From Chalara sp. BL73 (taxonomy: Eukaryota; Ascomycota; Leotiomycetes; Helotiales), in the NCBI GenBank assembly GCA_918026815.1, contig CAKJVC010000150.1, positions 930,001-994,000 on the forward strand: a stretch of 64,000 bases of DNA. Reading direction: 5' to 3'. Of the stretch, positions 22,162 through 33,480 are shown piece by piece. Under the pieces are notes generated by a model. The model did not search any database and was not told the origin of the DNA. It saw only the letters and a program-made list of their open reading frames with translations. Position numbers and translations under genes: made by a program. Numbering within the stretch: the first letter of the stretch is position 1; every line of letters starts with the position of its first letter.

Positions 22162-23979
22162 ATGGACTCATATACGGATCCGCAGTCGAATACATACATG
22201 CTATGGACCCGCTTTTCAATGCCAGGTGGAAAACGTGCTTTTGCAACTCCTTCATCTGTCGCACCTACCATTATCGCAGCTTATACCATATTAATTCAGT
22301 TTCTTTTCGTAGGTCTATGGCAGGTCGTCTCCTGTATCATTCTATCGCTTGCTCCTATGCGTAAGAGACCGATTCGATACCTTGGACTTGTAGCTTTCTG
22401 GAATGCGAATGACCCATGGGCGGCTTCAATGATAATGTTATCGTACCTTGCACGGTTAACGGTTAGACGAACAACGCCGTCATCGGATGTTGTGCCCCGA
22501 AAAAGTTATTGGTGGGACCTTGGATACGGAATTTGTCTCTTCGGCACATCGGCCACTATTGCTATCGGGGCGCTTGCGACCAGTATTTTTTTGCCATATT
22601 CACTTACTATTGGATCAGTAGCACCGGTGCATCCTGACGCGGTGTTTCTCCCTCTCATTGAAGACGTGACATTTTCAACAGTATCAAAAATATCTTCTTT
22701 ATATGCAGCACCAGCACTCCGTGCAATCGGGAGCGTAGAAGCTGTCACTCAACTCACGTTAAGATCCCGCGTCAGTGTGAAGCGGACTCTCCTTTCTGGG
22801 AGTGATGAAACCCGACCAGTCTCTCGCATCGACTACGGCTACAACGTAACCGGCCAAGATTTTGGCCTGCAGGGACATTTCCAGCCAACATACACTATCC
22901 GTGGGAGCTGCTACACAGAATACAACTGGTTACGCTCAAGAAATAACTCGACCTTGGATGAGTACTGGCCTTGGGGCTACCAAAACCTCGGTATACCTGT
23001 AGTTGGTAATAGCTCACCAAATGCCAGCGGAATACTTGCTTTCAGTGCGTTTCTTCATCCGAGTCTGTTAGACGATCCCACAGTTTCGAATAAATCTTTC
23101 TCGCTTATCGCGTCCACCTCGCATGTTGCCAGCTATACGGCAAGCACAGATCCGTGGTATCTTACGGAAACACCTGAGGCTGGCCAAAGTTTTAAAAGAG
23201 GGGCAGGATACAGGGTCAAAGCTGGACGGCCAGTACTGTCATGCTGGGAAGAAGGCCTCTTTTGTTATGATGGTCTTTGCAAGAACCCAAGCACTGAGAT
23301 TTCCAGCTTAACCTTGGGCGTACAAAGGATATTAAGTAGTCGCATTGGAGCTCCGATACTGGTATCTCTTGGTCTCTCCGCAGGTGTCGGATCGCTTAAG
23401 TCCTATACGGGCTCTGCAGGAGGTGGATATATAGATGCAGAATCATCAACTCTCGAGGCAGATATCACACGACTTATCCTGGCGGCTTTTCTCTCTACCC
23501 GGGATATATTTCGTGAGACTACAATGTTTGATGACCGCAAAGGAACCCAAAACGCTCTTCTTGACCCACGAGGGCGCATGCTCCCCGGGGCTGGAAATTT
23601 TGTTTTAAGTAGTGCCGCAACCACGACATTTTCCTTCCAGGTGGCCATTGCCGTTCCGATCAGCTTCGTTGCTGTTTGGTCAATCGCCATGCTACTTGCT
23701 ATTCCGAGATTATCACGTTTGGAAGGTGAAGGTAGATTCGTAAAGGGGAGGTGGGATTTGTATATTGCCAAGGCCGCTGCTCTGAAGGCACCGCAACTTT
23801 ATAGGATGATTGATGAAAACTTGAATCGCAACCTTGATTCGTCACCGAACAACCACTGGACGAAGCGGGGAAGTCATCTCCCTGGCGCACCATCTTCAAC
23901 CAGAGTTGCCCCTCGCCTGTATTTTAATCAGGGATTTGAGCTTCGTGAGCCCGATATTCAATTAGAGTCTGTCGAGTAG
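22162..23979 (+). CDS. Hypothetical multipass membrane glycoprotein
   Basis: A 605-residue single exon. Two long hydrophobic regions lie near the N-terminus (about residues 33-66 and 117-149), and a final helix lies at about 493-516 (FQVAIAVPISFVAVWSIAML). Between them is a domain of about 340 residues with N-glycosylation sequons (YNVTG, RNNST, GNSSPNASG, SNKSF) and paired Cys, so it is probably extracellular. A cytoplasmic tail of about 90 residues ends the protein. This layout matches a family of uncharacterised Pezizomycotina membrane proteins. No catalytic motif is seen. The ATG at 22162 gives a sensible topology. Confidence 0.7.
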   Translation: MDSYTDPQSNTYMLWTRFSMPGGKRAFATPSSVAPTIIAAYTILIQFLFVGLWQVVSCIILSLAPMRKRPIRYLGLVAFWNANDPWAASMIMLSYLARLTVRRTTPSSDVVPRKSYWWDLGYGICLFGTSATIAIGALATSIFLPYSLTIGSVAPVHPDAVFLPLIEDVTFSTVSKISSLYAAPALRAIGSVEAVTQLTLRSRVSVKRTLLSGSDETRPVSRIDYGYNVTGQDFGLQGHFQPTYTIRGSCYTEYNWLRSRNNSTLDEYWPWGYQNLGIPVVGNSSPNASGILAFSAFLHPSLLDDPTVSNKSFSLIASTSHVASYTASTDPWYLTETPEAGQSFKRGAGYRVKAGRPVLSCWEEGLFCYDGLCKNPSTEISSLTLGVQRILSSRIGAPILVSLGLSAGVGSLKSYTGSAGGGYIDAESSTLEADITRLILAAFLSTRDIFRETTMFDDRKGTQNALLDPRGRMLPGAGNFVLSSAATTTFSFQVAIAVPISFVAVWSIAMLLAIPRLSRLEGEGRFVKGRWDLYIAKAAALKAPQLYRMIDENLNRNLDSSPNNHWTKRGSHLPGAPSSTRVAPRLYFNQGFELREPDIQLESVE

Positions 23980-25262
23980 TGATGTAAATAAGGAGGAATG
24001 ATCAGTGGTTCCTTCTTCAACAATAAACCTCAACCGGAAATCTCTCGCCCAATAGTAAATAACATTGTGGTAAGTGGTCGCTATGCCGGGAGTTTGTTGA
24101 TGTTGCCTATTGAGGGGGGTGGTAAATCACTTGAATGTATATTTAGAACACCTTTTCAAACAAAGCTAGCCAGGCAGTGATAGATTAAATCAATTACCCG
24201 ACGTTCCATCTAGCCTTACACCATTGGTTGAGCACCATTACCTTGCACCATAGCACTCAACACTGGGTTTAGTGAGGCGATAATAAAGTATAGGTGGCTT
24301 GACCTGAAGGAAAACATCGGCTCCTTTAATGACTAACTTGCTGTCTCGAGGCCACTCTGTGTCAGAGCTGCCAAAGTAAGCCGCTCAGAGTGGCATTACC
24401 GTAAACAAACTTGTCCTCTTGGTCGGCTGGCCGGAAAATATCTAGGATACCACTAAAAGCCAGCAAAAAGCTCTGTTTTATTTAGAGGCTTTTTTTTAAA
24501 TACCACTTCTGACAGTATTTGAACAAACTTCAGACACTACGTGAGAGTCAATACCGTTAGAATATCGTTGTATATATTCACAGGTTGTTTGTAGATGTTA
24601 AGGGGTTCCATATTGATGACGTTCGCAAAAAGACAACTATTTTGGTTGGGGAGCCGGAGGTTCTCTATAGGTCCAGCCAGGAGTAGAAGATGTTCGTCTT
24701 AAATCAGCAATAGTGCCGGTGTTTGGTGGTTCTTCGGCCGGCACTTTTAGTTGGTCTATTCATATGGCACGAGAACTTGTGTTCAACTCCATGAAGCCAA
24801 ACATGGTGATTCTAATGGTATTATTCATGAAGAGCCAGAGTCCCCTAACAAGCAGGATTAGGATTAGATACAGAGAGCAAACTGGTATTCTTCCCAATCA
24901 ACGCACCTGTTAATAACCTTTTTGCAACCATAATTCTTATATTTCGACTCCTGTAGACCCGTCAGCTCTTCGAGGAAAGTGTTTTGTGCTTCCACTTTAT
25001 CTCTAGCCACTAGCCTATTTTCGCTCAGCGGGTAGAGTCAAACCTTCCTACTAAATATGGAATGACGAATTGGACAGAAACATGACGTCCTTAGCAACCT
25101 TTCTGTGAGTAGATTAATGCTAAATCCGATATTGGAAGTCCCTCGGGGGCCGGAATAATATAAGCTATGTGTATATGCTTTCACATCGGAAGTGCAGTCG
25201 AGCAATAGCGTTTCGTACGAAAGATATCCTGCTGTAGTTCAATCCTAGCCGCCCTTCCGCAT
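23980..25262. other. Intergenic region
   Basis: No gene is supported. A short hairpin (AGTGCCGG..CCGGCACT) lies near 24,711-24,745. Confidence 0.45.
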
Positions 25263-27248
25263 TCAACAGTCAACGAAAATGAAATCCTCCAGTTGCGATT
25301 CCTCTAGTCCCGAAGGATCGAAATGGGCATAGGTTTCGTTGTCAACATAACATTCGCCAACAATAATAAAATGATTACCATTATCTTCATCCAAATGTTT
25401 TTCAACAGGCCTACAGACATACATCTTCGGAAAACCTGGGAAGGCACAGATCCTATCACCTCTCTTAACGCAACTCGGGAACAACCCAAATGAAAGCCTT
25501 GAAAACTGCAAATGTGAGTCCAGAAGACCAAGCTGATGGCTATCGAGAACCTGAGCGTCCTGGATTAGACTACTTAAATCAATCTCTGGTTCCTCTGGTT
25601 TCCAAGTGTTGGGTTCCGGCAAACAACACCGTCCTAAAACCACTAGGCTCATCAGAGCCATTGGATGGAGGCCAATACTACTTCCACACTTCGAGCCATT
25701 GTCCACTTCCATAGCATCCAGAACCTTGAGTCCACCATACCGATAGTAGTTGACCCAGTCCATATCATCTTGCGGTATACTGACTGAAGGAGAGACTCTA
25801 CGGTGGTGTAGATCAAGTCCTATAGTCTGTAGAAATGCGCTGTAGAGGCTCGAGAATATCGCTCGACATTTCCGAGCTTCGAGGGGCCCAGAGTAACCTG
25901 AACAATCAAAGACATCTACCCAGGCCTTTCTAATCTCATCAGGAGAATATTCGGTATATGACAGGGTGTCACTTAATCTGTCTAGAGCACTAACACGCCA
26001 TCCTCGCAAAATAAGTCGCATGGGTATTTGAGTCCACGGCGTAAAAGACGGGACCTCTTTAGACTGGTACTTGCTGCCATGATTAGACCAAATTGGAGGC
26101 GATTTTCTAGAAGGTTTTGCTATGGTCCAGTCTGGTGTCCAAGAAGGTAGATCCAGAAGCCGATCTGAAACCTCGACATCCAAAATCTGCTCGATCACCT
26201 TGTCTAAGCCATCCCTCTGCTCGATAATGTAGCGAGCGGCTTCGGCAAACACTTGTGGGATGCTTAAGGCGTAATTGACACCGAACACCTTCGGATCTCT
26301 CCTGTAATCAGATGCAAGGCCTAGATGTGCAAAGACAAGGTCCCTCGCATCTGACGCACCAAGTCCTCTTCTTAGTGAAAGTAAGTCCAGCAGAGAATTG
26401 TCGTAGTCATCATAGTCATCAGACTTTGTAGCGTAATGATACCTACGACGCCTAGCTTGCATCTCTTGTAAAGACTGTAATACATAAAGTTCTGGTGTTT
26501 CGTCAACCGATATTGGCCCCGGGGTATGGGTGGTAGCATAAAAAATTTGCCTCCCGATAGCGGAAGAGATTTCACAGAAATCATCCCATCTCATTCGTCT
26601 ACTGCCACATTGTAGCCAAGGGTCATGAGACAGCACAAGTTCTTGAAAGACCCAAACTCGGTTGAACCAGGGCCGGACCAAAACATCGGATTTCAGTATA
26701 CTCCAGATGTTGCGCACCTCCTCAGGACTCGAGTTCGCGAGAGACTTCTTCGAATTGCGAAGTATTTCCCCACGTTGATACAGCTGAAGCGTCTCAAACG
26801 CAAAGTCGATCTTTGGTGTTGACGAACCAAGGTATATAACGGTATGGTGAGCAGCAGCGTATATAGCACCCATCTGCTGTACTTGCCGGTTCCTCTCGTC
26901 AGCATCGGCCTGATTGATACAAAGCGCATCTGCCCAAAGACGCAAGACCCGCCCGCGCTCCCGTTCTCTCAGATATCGAAGGGCTGATTCGAGGTTTGCG
27001 GTTACTTGTACCGAGCCTCCCTCCACGAAAATTATGCGGGTGTCGTTTTGATTCCCCCAGACATATGACAATGCTGTGTAGTGGTCTATGAGTTCATGTT
27101 CCCATTGCGAGAGGGTTGAGTGCTCGATGAGACATTGTATTGGACTTGAAACATCTTGGGAAGGCTGTAAGAGTAACAACCTGATTGCATCTTCTTCGAT
27201 CAGGGGTCTGTATTCGAAGCCTGCACGAGCGATGATGTACGAAGACAT
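25263..27248 (-). CDS. HET-domain protein 3
   Basis: A single exon of about 661 residues from the ATG at 27248. The frame stays open to 27449, but the extra N-terminal residues look non-conserved, and HET proteins of this type start just before the 'F.Y.PL' segment (here AGFEYRPLIEEDAIRLL). HET motifs are YTALSYVWGNQND at about residues 57-69 and LWADALCINQADADERNRQV at about 104-123. They are followed by QMGAIYAAAHHTVIYLG, WFNRVWVFQELVLS and the DARDLVFAHLGLASDY segment. The C-terminus has a degenerate version of the usual 'R.GD.I..F.G...P...R...' element and 'IVGECYVD'. The gene looks intact. It is expected to work as a nonself-recognition/cell-death factor. Confidence 0.92.
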   Translation of the reverse strand: MSSYIIARAGFEYRPLIEEDAIRLLLLQPSQDVSSPIQCLIEHSTLSQWEHELIDHYTALSYVWGNQNDTRIIFVEGGSVQVTANLESALRYLRERERGRVLRLWADALCINQADADERNRQVQQMGAIYAAAHHTVIYLGSSTPKIDFAFETLQLYQRGEILRNSKKSLANSSPEEVRNIWSILKSDVLVRPWFNRVWVFQELVLSHDPWLQCGSRRMRWDDFCEISSAIGRQIFYATTHTPGPISVDETPELYVLQSLQEMQARRRRYHYATKSDDYDDYDNSLLDLLSLRRGLGASDARDLVFAHLGLASDYRRDPKVFGVNYALSIPQVFAEAARYIIEQRDGLDKVIEQILDVEVSDRLLDLPSWTPDWTIAKPSRKSPPIWSNHGSKYQSKEVPSFTPWTQIPMRLILRGWRVSALDRLSDTLSYTEYSPDEIRKAWVDVFDCSGYSGPLEARKCRAIFSSLYSAFLQTIGLDLHHRRVSPSVSIPQDDMDWVNYYRYGGLKVLDAMEVDNGSKCGSSIGLHPMALMSLVVLGRCCLPEPNTWKPEEPEIDLSSLIQDAQVLDSHQLGLLDSHLQFSRLSFGLFPSCVKRGDRICAFPGFPKMYVCRPVEKHLDEDNGNHFIIVGECYVDNETYAHFDPSGLEESQLEDFIFVDC

Positions 27249-29486
27249 CAGCGTCGAGGTTGGCCGCTTAGTTCTAATGATCACTTCAACGCACCGCACT
27301 GCAGGATTGACAGAATATAAAGAGGGACCCGAGGTATTGGACCAGTGAAATCGGGATGAATTTGCTATCGGATGATCGCATATCAGGCGTGGACTGCAAT
27401 AAGTGTGGAACCGTTTTGATTTGGATTCTTGGGCCAAATGCCTGCTCAAACGTTAACAAGTAACCCCGCATCTTACGCCGGGGTCCCTACGAAAATACCG
27501 CCAGCACTTTCAGAGCAACCAACCAATCCCTACAACAGCCTACATATCCGTAGAAGAGCAAAACGAGCCATCATCCATCCACGTTCTCCGATAACGATTC
27601 TACCTGCTGCTTGACAGATGTGTCACCAACAGACCCTTCCTCATTGCTGTACTCCTCAAGCATATTTTGTAATGTTGCATCAGAATAAAGTAGTCTAGGT
27701 CAAGAATAAGATAATTACCGTTCACGAATTAGGGTTAGGATTAGGGTTAAGCGTCGCACGAAACTATAGAGAGTGGAAGCCTCAACCCAACTAATTAGTT
27801 ACACAAAGGATCTCACCTTGGACAGAGATGACGGCAGAAACATTGTACCCGGATATTCCGTTCTTGGTTTAATCTCAGGTATCCATTCAGCTCTCTTGCT
27901 TAATTCCAATTATTCCCAAGGGGATTGACAAGGAGCCGCATCGGGGGTCTCAATCGTCCTGTAGATAGGACCGGGTGGCTCCTCCGTCTCTCTCCAATCA
28001 TAGCCTTAAGGTCAACAGGACTATTAGCGACAAGACTGCATGACGGTAGTAATGTTTTAGGGCCTGCCGCACCTTCATCTCATTTATCACTTGGCAGTCT
28101 AGGCCCCAAAATATATATTGAAGTCAACCAAAGCGAAAAGTATCGTAAACATTTGATCGCACAACCAAGCATTATGTTACCACTGGGGTATGCTTGAGTC
28201 ATAGCAATCTCTTTATGCCTAAGGCTGCAAGCGCACAGGTGTGCCGGCTTTCGCCGTGTCTGGACCTCATGAGCTTGTGTTGAGGTAATAAATTGGCCGA
28301 CCTTACAGGAACATCAACGCCACCAGGCCGAGTGTTCAGGTAGCCTCAGCAGCCGTGGCTGCGGGGGCGGCGGCGGGGTTCGGGTACATTCGTCGGGCCG
28401 GGCTCAGTCTTCCCAGCCTCTCGTCCATCAGAGGCTGATGGCTTGACAGCCTTGTGGGTGATAACAAAGCTGAAGGAAGGACGAAGGAGTGAAACCCCCT
28501 CCTCCTTCAAGCTTGCTAAGGTAGCTGCGACTGGCCACTCCACCTAAATGAATTCGAAGTATCAACTATTAGAAATGCGTCAAACTGCTATTCTGCGAGC
28601 TGCCCTGGCTGGACGATTGTTAAACATTCGGACACGTCAGAAAATATGATTGGCAAAATAAGCGAAGCCCAAAATTGCATGGCGTGTTTCCCAAGACGAG
28701 CGCCAGCACAATTCAGTAGATCTTACCAAAGCGTGATGGCTTACGATATTATTGAGCAGGTAGAACCGCATATCTGCAAGATATTGCGCGTCTGTCGTGT
28801 GCTCCATGTCGAAGTAAGGGAGCTATGAGAATTGAACGAGTTTGTGGGACGAACAAGTACGTGTTGTTGCAGTTCAAAATCGCACTGTCGGCTCGAATAA
28901 ACGAGTAGGTAGTCCTTGTCCGACTACTTTTGAATTCAAATGTTTCCACAGGTCTGGTTGACTGGCGTCTGGGTCGAAATGATCCTATAAAGCTTTGCGT
29001 GGCGTAAATAAGAGAACGGGCAAACTGCCAAGAAAGCTGAAGCTTACCGCATATAAACCCGCCATTGAAGAGCCTGCCGACCAATCTTCCATGGAAGAGC
29101 TTTCCGGCAATGAGCTTCTGACTGGTAGTTAAAATAGCGCAGCGCCAAGGTAGCCTCCGGATAACCACCCGTACAGCTGTAGTCTGCAGAGCAACCGATA
29201 GCTCGCATTCAATCTTTTTCAGCTCCTGCTGGAACCACCCAGATTTCCTAACAAGGCTAGCCGCGTATAACATACAGCCCACGAGAATGGCCAACCAGCA
29301 CTTTGAAGTCTGTCACAGCGAGGCAGACATCGAGCACAATACAAAACGAGAGGGAGCCCCAGCTTAAGAACCATCATCTCCCTTCCGGTTGACTCCCCCT
29401 CGTGCTTGTCAGTACCGCCAAGCCACTTTCTCTTGTTCTTCCCATATCCGCCACCCCGATTCCAAGCTCCCATCGAGCCCTTCATT
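27249..29486. other. Long intergenic region with telomere-like motif
   Basis: No gene is supported on either strand; the minus-strand frames at 28.7-29.9 kb are shadows of the vWA gene or lack any motif. A telomere-like repeat is at 27,729-27,750. Confidence 0.45.
27729..27750 (+). repeat. Interstitial telomere-like repeat
   Basis: TTAGGG is followed by a degenerate TTAGGA and another TTAGGG within 18 bases, then TTAA. TTAGGG is the telomere unit of filamentous fungi. It may be a scar of DNA repair or a binding site for telobox proteins. Confidence 0.7.
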
Positions 29487-30830
29487 ATGCGCTTCTCCAA
29501 CACCGCCGCCCTGGCTTTCGCCCTCCTCGGATCTGTCCTCGCCGACCCGGGCGTTTCGCCGGCCTCGGTTAGCAAGGATGCCGATCCCGGTACGTCGTTC
29601 AACGTTGACAAGGTCGTTACCACACCAGAGATCCTACCAAAACCGGATGTGGTACTCCTGATCGATGTCACTGGCAGTATGGGTGGATCTATAGAAAACA
29701 TTAAGACGAACCTAGTCAATGTTATCTCCGACGTCAGCAGGGTGCAGCCGAACGCCCAGTTTGCCGTGACCAGCTTCGGCGATTTTGGAGACCCCAACCG
29801 ATTCCAGGTGGACCAGGCGCTGACAAGCGACGCTTTGGCCCTACAGAACGCGGTCAACTCTTTGAGGGCGCGCTTCGGCGTCGATGAAGCCGAGGACTGG
29901 ATCAATGCGCTCTTTCAGCTCTCCACTGGTGCCGTCACCTTTCGCGAGGGTAGTAGCCGGATCATAGTTCTCATTAGCGACGCGCCTAGCCACGAGCCCA
30001 GCAACGGACACACCCTGGACGGCGACACCATCGCCGCCCTGAATAAAGAAGCCATCCGCGTCATCGGCGTTAACGTCGGAAACAAACAGCTTGACAAGCA
30101 AGGCCAGGCCACCAAGGTGACTACCGCCACGGGTGGCATCATCATTGACTCCGCCGTCGATGCGGTTACCAATGCAATTGTCAGCGGGCTGAAGAATCTC
30201 GATGTTACCGTCAAACCCGACGTAGTCTCCTGCGACGCGGGCTTAACCGTCAAATTCGCCCCGACTGAGACCAAAGTGAGTAGCGGCGCCGTCGTCACCT
30301 TCCACGAGACGGTGAAGGTTGCCGACGACGCTGCCCAGAACGTCACCCTTCAATGCTTCGTCCGCTTCCTTTTGAACGGCACGCCAGGCGGCAACACCTT
30401 CATCCAAAGGGTCGCTGTGGCTGTTAATCAAATGGGTTGCTTCACCTGCATTCCGCAACCTGGCAAGAACCTGTGCCATCCCACCACTTCTTGTGCGCCG
30501 ACGCCGTACGGGACGATGTGTCTGACGAGGCCTGGGTATAAGGCAGATGGCGCAGATGACGACAACGTCAAGGTGCAGTGGCGGATGAAGTGGCCTGTCT
30601 CTGGCCATGAACACCGTGTCGCTGTCGTACCGGGTAGATCCGCCGATACTCTGTGCGATCCAAAGAATGCGGGACCGAATGTCTGTAAAGAGGTCAAGGT
30701 TGCTGATTGCAAGAAGGCGGCGGCGGCGGCACCAGGAGATGAGCGCTTGGATGACATTAATCAGCAGGCACCAGGAGAAGCGCGCTTGGATGACACTGAT
30801 CAGGAGGTGATCGGCGATGGAGAATTGTAA
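29487..30830 (+). CDS. Secreted von Willebrand factor A (vWA) domain protein
   Basis: 447 residues from the ATG at 29487, chosen because it gives a clean signal peptide (MRFSNTAALAFALLGSVLA). The frame is open further upstream without such a start. The vWA domain spans about residues 50-245. The MIDAS motif is DVTGSMG (about 65-71), and later metal-site residues lie in TSFGDFGDP and LISDAPSHEP. A Cys-rich EGF-like module follows (CFTCIPQPGKNLCHPTTSC, about 325-345), then the segment WPVSGHEHRVAVVPG with ADTLCD. The C-terminus has an Ala run and two imperfect 13-residue repeats. vWA domains bind proteins through a divalent metal ion; this one would act at the cell surface or outside the cell. 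The partner is unknown. Confidence 0.8.
   Translation: MRFSNTAALAFALLGSVLADPGVSPASVSKDADPGTSFNVDKVVTTPEILPKPDVVLLIDVTGSMGGSIENIKTNLVNVISDVSRVQPNAQFAVTSFGDFGDPNRFQVDQALTSDALALQNAVNSLRARFGVDEAEDWINALFQLSTGAVTFREGSSRIIVLISDAPSHEPSNGHTLDGDTIAALNKEAIRVIGVNVGNKQLDKQGQATKVTTATGGIIIDSAVDAVTNAIVSGLKNLDVTVKPDVVSCDAGLTVKFAPTETKVSSGAVVTFHETVKVADDAAQNVTLQCFVRFLLNGTPGGNTFIQRVAVAVNQMGCFTCIPQPGKNLCHPTTSCAPTPYGTMCLTRPGYKADGADDDNVKVQWRMKWPVSGHEHRVAVVPGRSADTLCDPKNAGPNVCKEVKVADCKKAAAAAPGDERLDDINQQAPGEARLDDTDQEVIGDGEL
30729..30806 (+). repeat. 39-bp coding tandem repeat, two units
   Basis: Two in-frame 39-bp units encode APGDERLDDINQQ and APGEARLDDTDQE at the end of the vWA gene. They follow a short GGC-type trinucleotide run coding for Ala. 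Length change here would keep the frame. Confidence 0.85.
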
Positions 30831-32206
30831 GAGGGATGGATTAAGGAATTCTTCAGAGGAAAGGGGTACTTGAGGCTGGAGATGTCAGACTGGCAACATT
30901 AATCGCGAAGTAGTGCTCTATTCACTCCTATAGTCGTGAACATGGGCGTAATTACAGTTGATTGCGGTGTATGTATGTGTGTGTGTGTGTTGCTTTACGC
31001 ATCGATTGCACTCGCCCCACCCCAGTTAACCACATAACAACATTAAACTCAGGCGCTACTTAACCTGTGACCAGGAAAGCCACCAAAACTAGTTTAGACA
31101 AGTAGGCAGTGCTTGGCAACCCAGTGAGGCTCAGTTGTGAAAAATGTTCATATGAAAACCGTTTTAGCGGCGAAAATACCCAATGAAGCGGACCTACCTG
31201 CTCCCCTGCATTTTGATATGGAATCGTATGTTCGAGGCTCTCCCGGGAGAAAGGCCCCTGCGATGGCTTCGTTGGCACGGTCGTTCATAACTTACTACGG
31301 TGATGGAGGGGGGATCGGAACGATTGGATGGCAGCTCAAAGCAGAGCGAGAGCAGTCACGTGGCTGCTTATAGAAATTCCTAGAAGAACACTACACTTTA
31401 CATGAATTCTGTATAATGTATAATATAATAGACTAGCGTGACTGCTAATACGACATCATGTAATAGCGGCAAATTCGCTTGGCGCTTGTGTGCCTTCTTT
31501 TTGTCCTGATAACTCGGCATGCAGGTTTTTTTTATGCTTTGGGCTTTCAAAACTTGGAGGTGAATTTTCTCTTGATAACACTTTTGTGCTGTAGCTTCGA
31601 AACTCGAAAATAGGCCGATAGCTATAATAAAGCAAAATGCAACAGCAGAAGCGGCTTTCGGCGCTGTCGACAAAGCGATCGACAGCATAACTACAACCGG
31701 GGTATTTTTTTTACTGCAAACCGAATCTTTGTGAAAAAGCGGCTAAAAAACACGAGATACTAGCTATAAGTTTGCATGCTCGCAGAAATAAAATTTAAAA
31801 ACTTTGAACAATAAATTTGTCTCAGCACAGTTGGTTTCTCTCCACGTAGGGACAAAGATTATTATTTTTGCTCCTTAGTTTATCCTTCAGCCGATTGCTC
31901 CAAAGCAGACTGTACAATTGGGGAACAAATATTTAACGCATAATTTTTACTGGTCCTACTGGTTAAAGTTGCTTTTTAATAAATGAAGCAGTATTTGAGT
32001 TATAACTAACGTAGCTGATAAGCTTTGTAATACTATTATTAATTTGTAGTATCCAACTAGAACTGTTTGTACGTAGATTAGCCATTGAATGGGGGACAGG
32101 TCATGTGGTGGAGTCACATGACCCAGGAAGGGGCATATCCTCATTCCTCCATTCAACCTTCAACAATCAATCACATTCAACCTAAGCAATCCACGTAAAG
32201 ACGTGG
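30831..32206. other. AT-rich intergenic region
   Basis: Contains a short (TG)n tract at about 30,971-30,991 and an AT-rich block at 31,700-32,060. The minus-strand frame at 31,398-31,688 lacks any motif. No gene is supported. Confidence 0.45.
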
Positions 32207-32489
32207 TGTTGCCACAGGTAGAGTGATCCGACAAGAACTTTAACGCGGGATGATGTAACAACTCAAGGCGAACAGGGATCTCGATCCATAGATCTCAGGG
32301 AGAAGGACTCAAAAGTGTGAGCGGCTGTAAATTGTTATAACGAAAAGAACAAGCTACAGATCGAAGAAAGGAAGGAAAGCAGCGTTTTATATACAGGAGA
32401 CTGGCCAGGGGCCAGTGTAAGCGAGGCCCCGTGGTGTCAGGGGCCGAGCCCAAAGGGGCTCTAAGCGAGATACGGCCAGGGCCGTGACA
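32207..32489 (-). mobile_element. Solo long terminal repeat candidate
   Basis: Read on the minus strand, a block of about 283 bp begins TGTCACGGCCCTGG and ends GTGGCAACA, the TG..CA ends of LTRs. It has a TATA box (TATATAAAACGC) about one third of the way in. GC-rich CCCC/GGGG patches and loss of coding potential support an LTR promoter. No gag or pol lies on either side, so it would be a solo LTR. A clear 5-bp target duplication is not seen (CGTGG against GATGG). Confidence 0.5.
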
Positions 32490-32928
32490 GATGGCGTGCT
32501 CAACTTTTATTTTTATGCTTTTGTTTCTACTAAGTAATACAAAGTGAATACGTATTCAGTATAATGCAACAGTAAGCAAATTAAATAAGCTAGGTCGTTC
32601 GTTATAAGGTGCTTGTCCTAATTAAACTACGTATAATTTACGATAACTCCTGTGCTGTCAAAACAAAGTATTGAATGTATGCAGACATTTCCAAGGAATA
32701 GGTGTCACATGAAGAAAAACGCAAGACCACAATCAAGATATACGGTTCCATTGACGAAAGAAAACATTGCCTTTACTCCTTACTCCCTTTCCATACTCCT
32801 ATACTCCTGCTCTATTGTTTCCTGTGTTCCAATTCCAACTAATTTCAAACATAACACTCTATCCAGCCGGCCCACCCAGCCCACTTCTTTTCCTCTTAAC
32901 CTTCCATGCTCTGTGTCTCCACCTTTCC
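32490..32928. other. Intergenic
   Basis: AT-rich. No gene is recognised. Confidence 0.45.
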
Positions 32929-33480
32929 TCAGGCCTCTGTTAGAGCAGTGTCCCTCGCGTGGGATCGCTTCGCCTTGGCCTGAGGGAAGACATCCGTAAC
33001 TCCATGCTTGGCAAGCAACGGGGTGCATCTGTCTCTGCAAGCTCCCATAATAGTACCTTTGTCGTTGTTGTTGCCGCCTGGCAAGAGGTACGCCAAGCTT
33101 TCTCCACCTTTGAATTTACTCCCGAGGATGCTCTGGACGTTCTCTTCAGCATGTTTGTTGTTTCCTGAGGCCGCAACTGCAAGGACACCCTTATTCCCCA
33201 TATATGCCGAGACGGCATAAGGCACATTCTGCAAGCCCGGAGCATACTTGCTTGGTTGTTTAAGCATCGTCATCAAATCGTCTGCGACCCACCCTAGAAA
33301 TGTCGCCATTTCTTTTGGGGTTAGGTCTTTAGCCACCTGATATTGGCCATAAAAAACGCCGCTCTTGTACTCCATCCAGTTTTTGCTTTCCGGTCCAAAC
33401 ATAGGGTTGAGACCTCTGGTTGCTTGTACCAGCAGAGAAGCCAGAGACACGACGAGAAAGATTGGGGTAGAAAAATGCAT
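32929..33480 (-). CDS. Small secreted protein (183 aa), unknown function
   Basis: The ATG at 33480 is preferred over 33495 because it starts a clean signal peptide (MHFSTPIFLVVSLASLLVQA). The mature part is about 160 residues, with only two Cys (ACRDRC) near the C-terminus, a Gly/Asn-rich loop (LLPGGNNNDKG) and a basic KAKRSH segment close to the end. There is no membrane helix after the signal, so secretion is likely. No catalytic motif or family is recognised. Size and signal would fit a candidate effector or cell-wall protein, but that is inference. Confidence 0.65.
   Translation of the reverse strand: MHFSTPIFLVVSLASLLVQATRGLNPMFGPESKNWMEYKSGVFYGQYQVAKDLTPKEMATFLGWVADDLMTMLKQPSKYAPGLQNVPYAVSAYMGNKGVLAVAASGNNKHAEENVQSILGSKFKGGESLAYLLPGGNNNDKGTIMGACRDRCTPLLAKHGVTDVFPQAKAKRSHARDTALTEA

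Noticed and set aside
31398..31688. 96-codon minus-strand frame with a hydrophobic start
   Set aside because: It sits in AT-rich sequence; the hydrophobic start could be chance and nothing else supports it.
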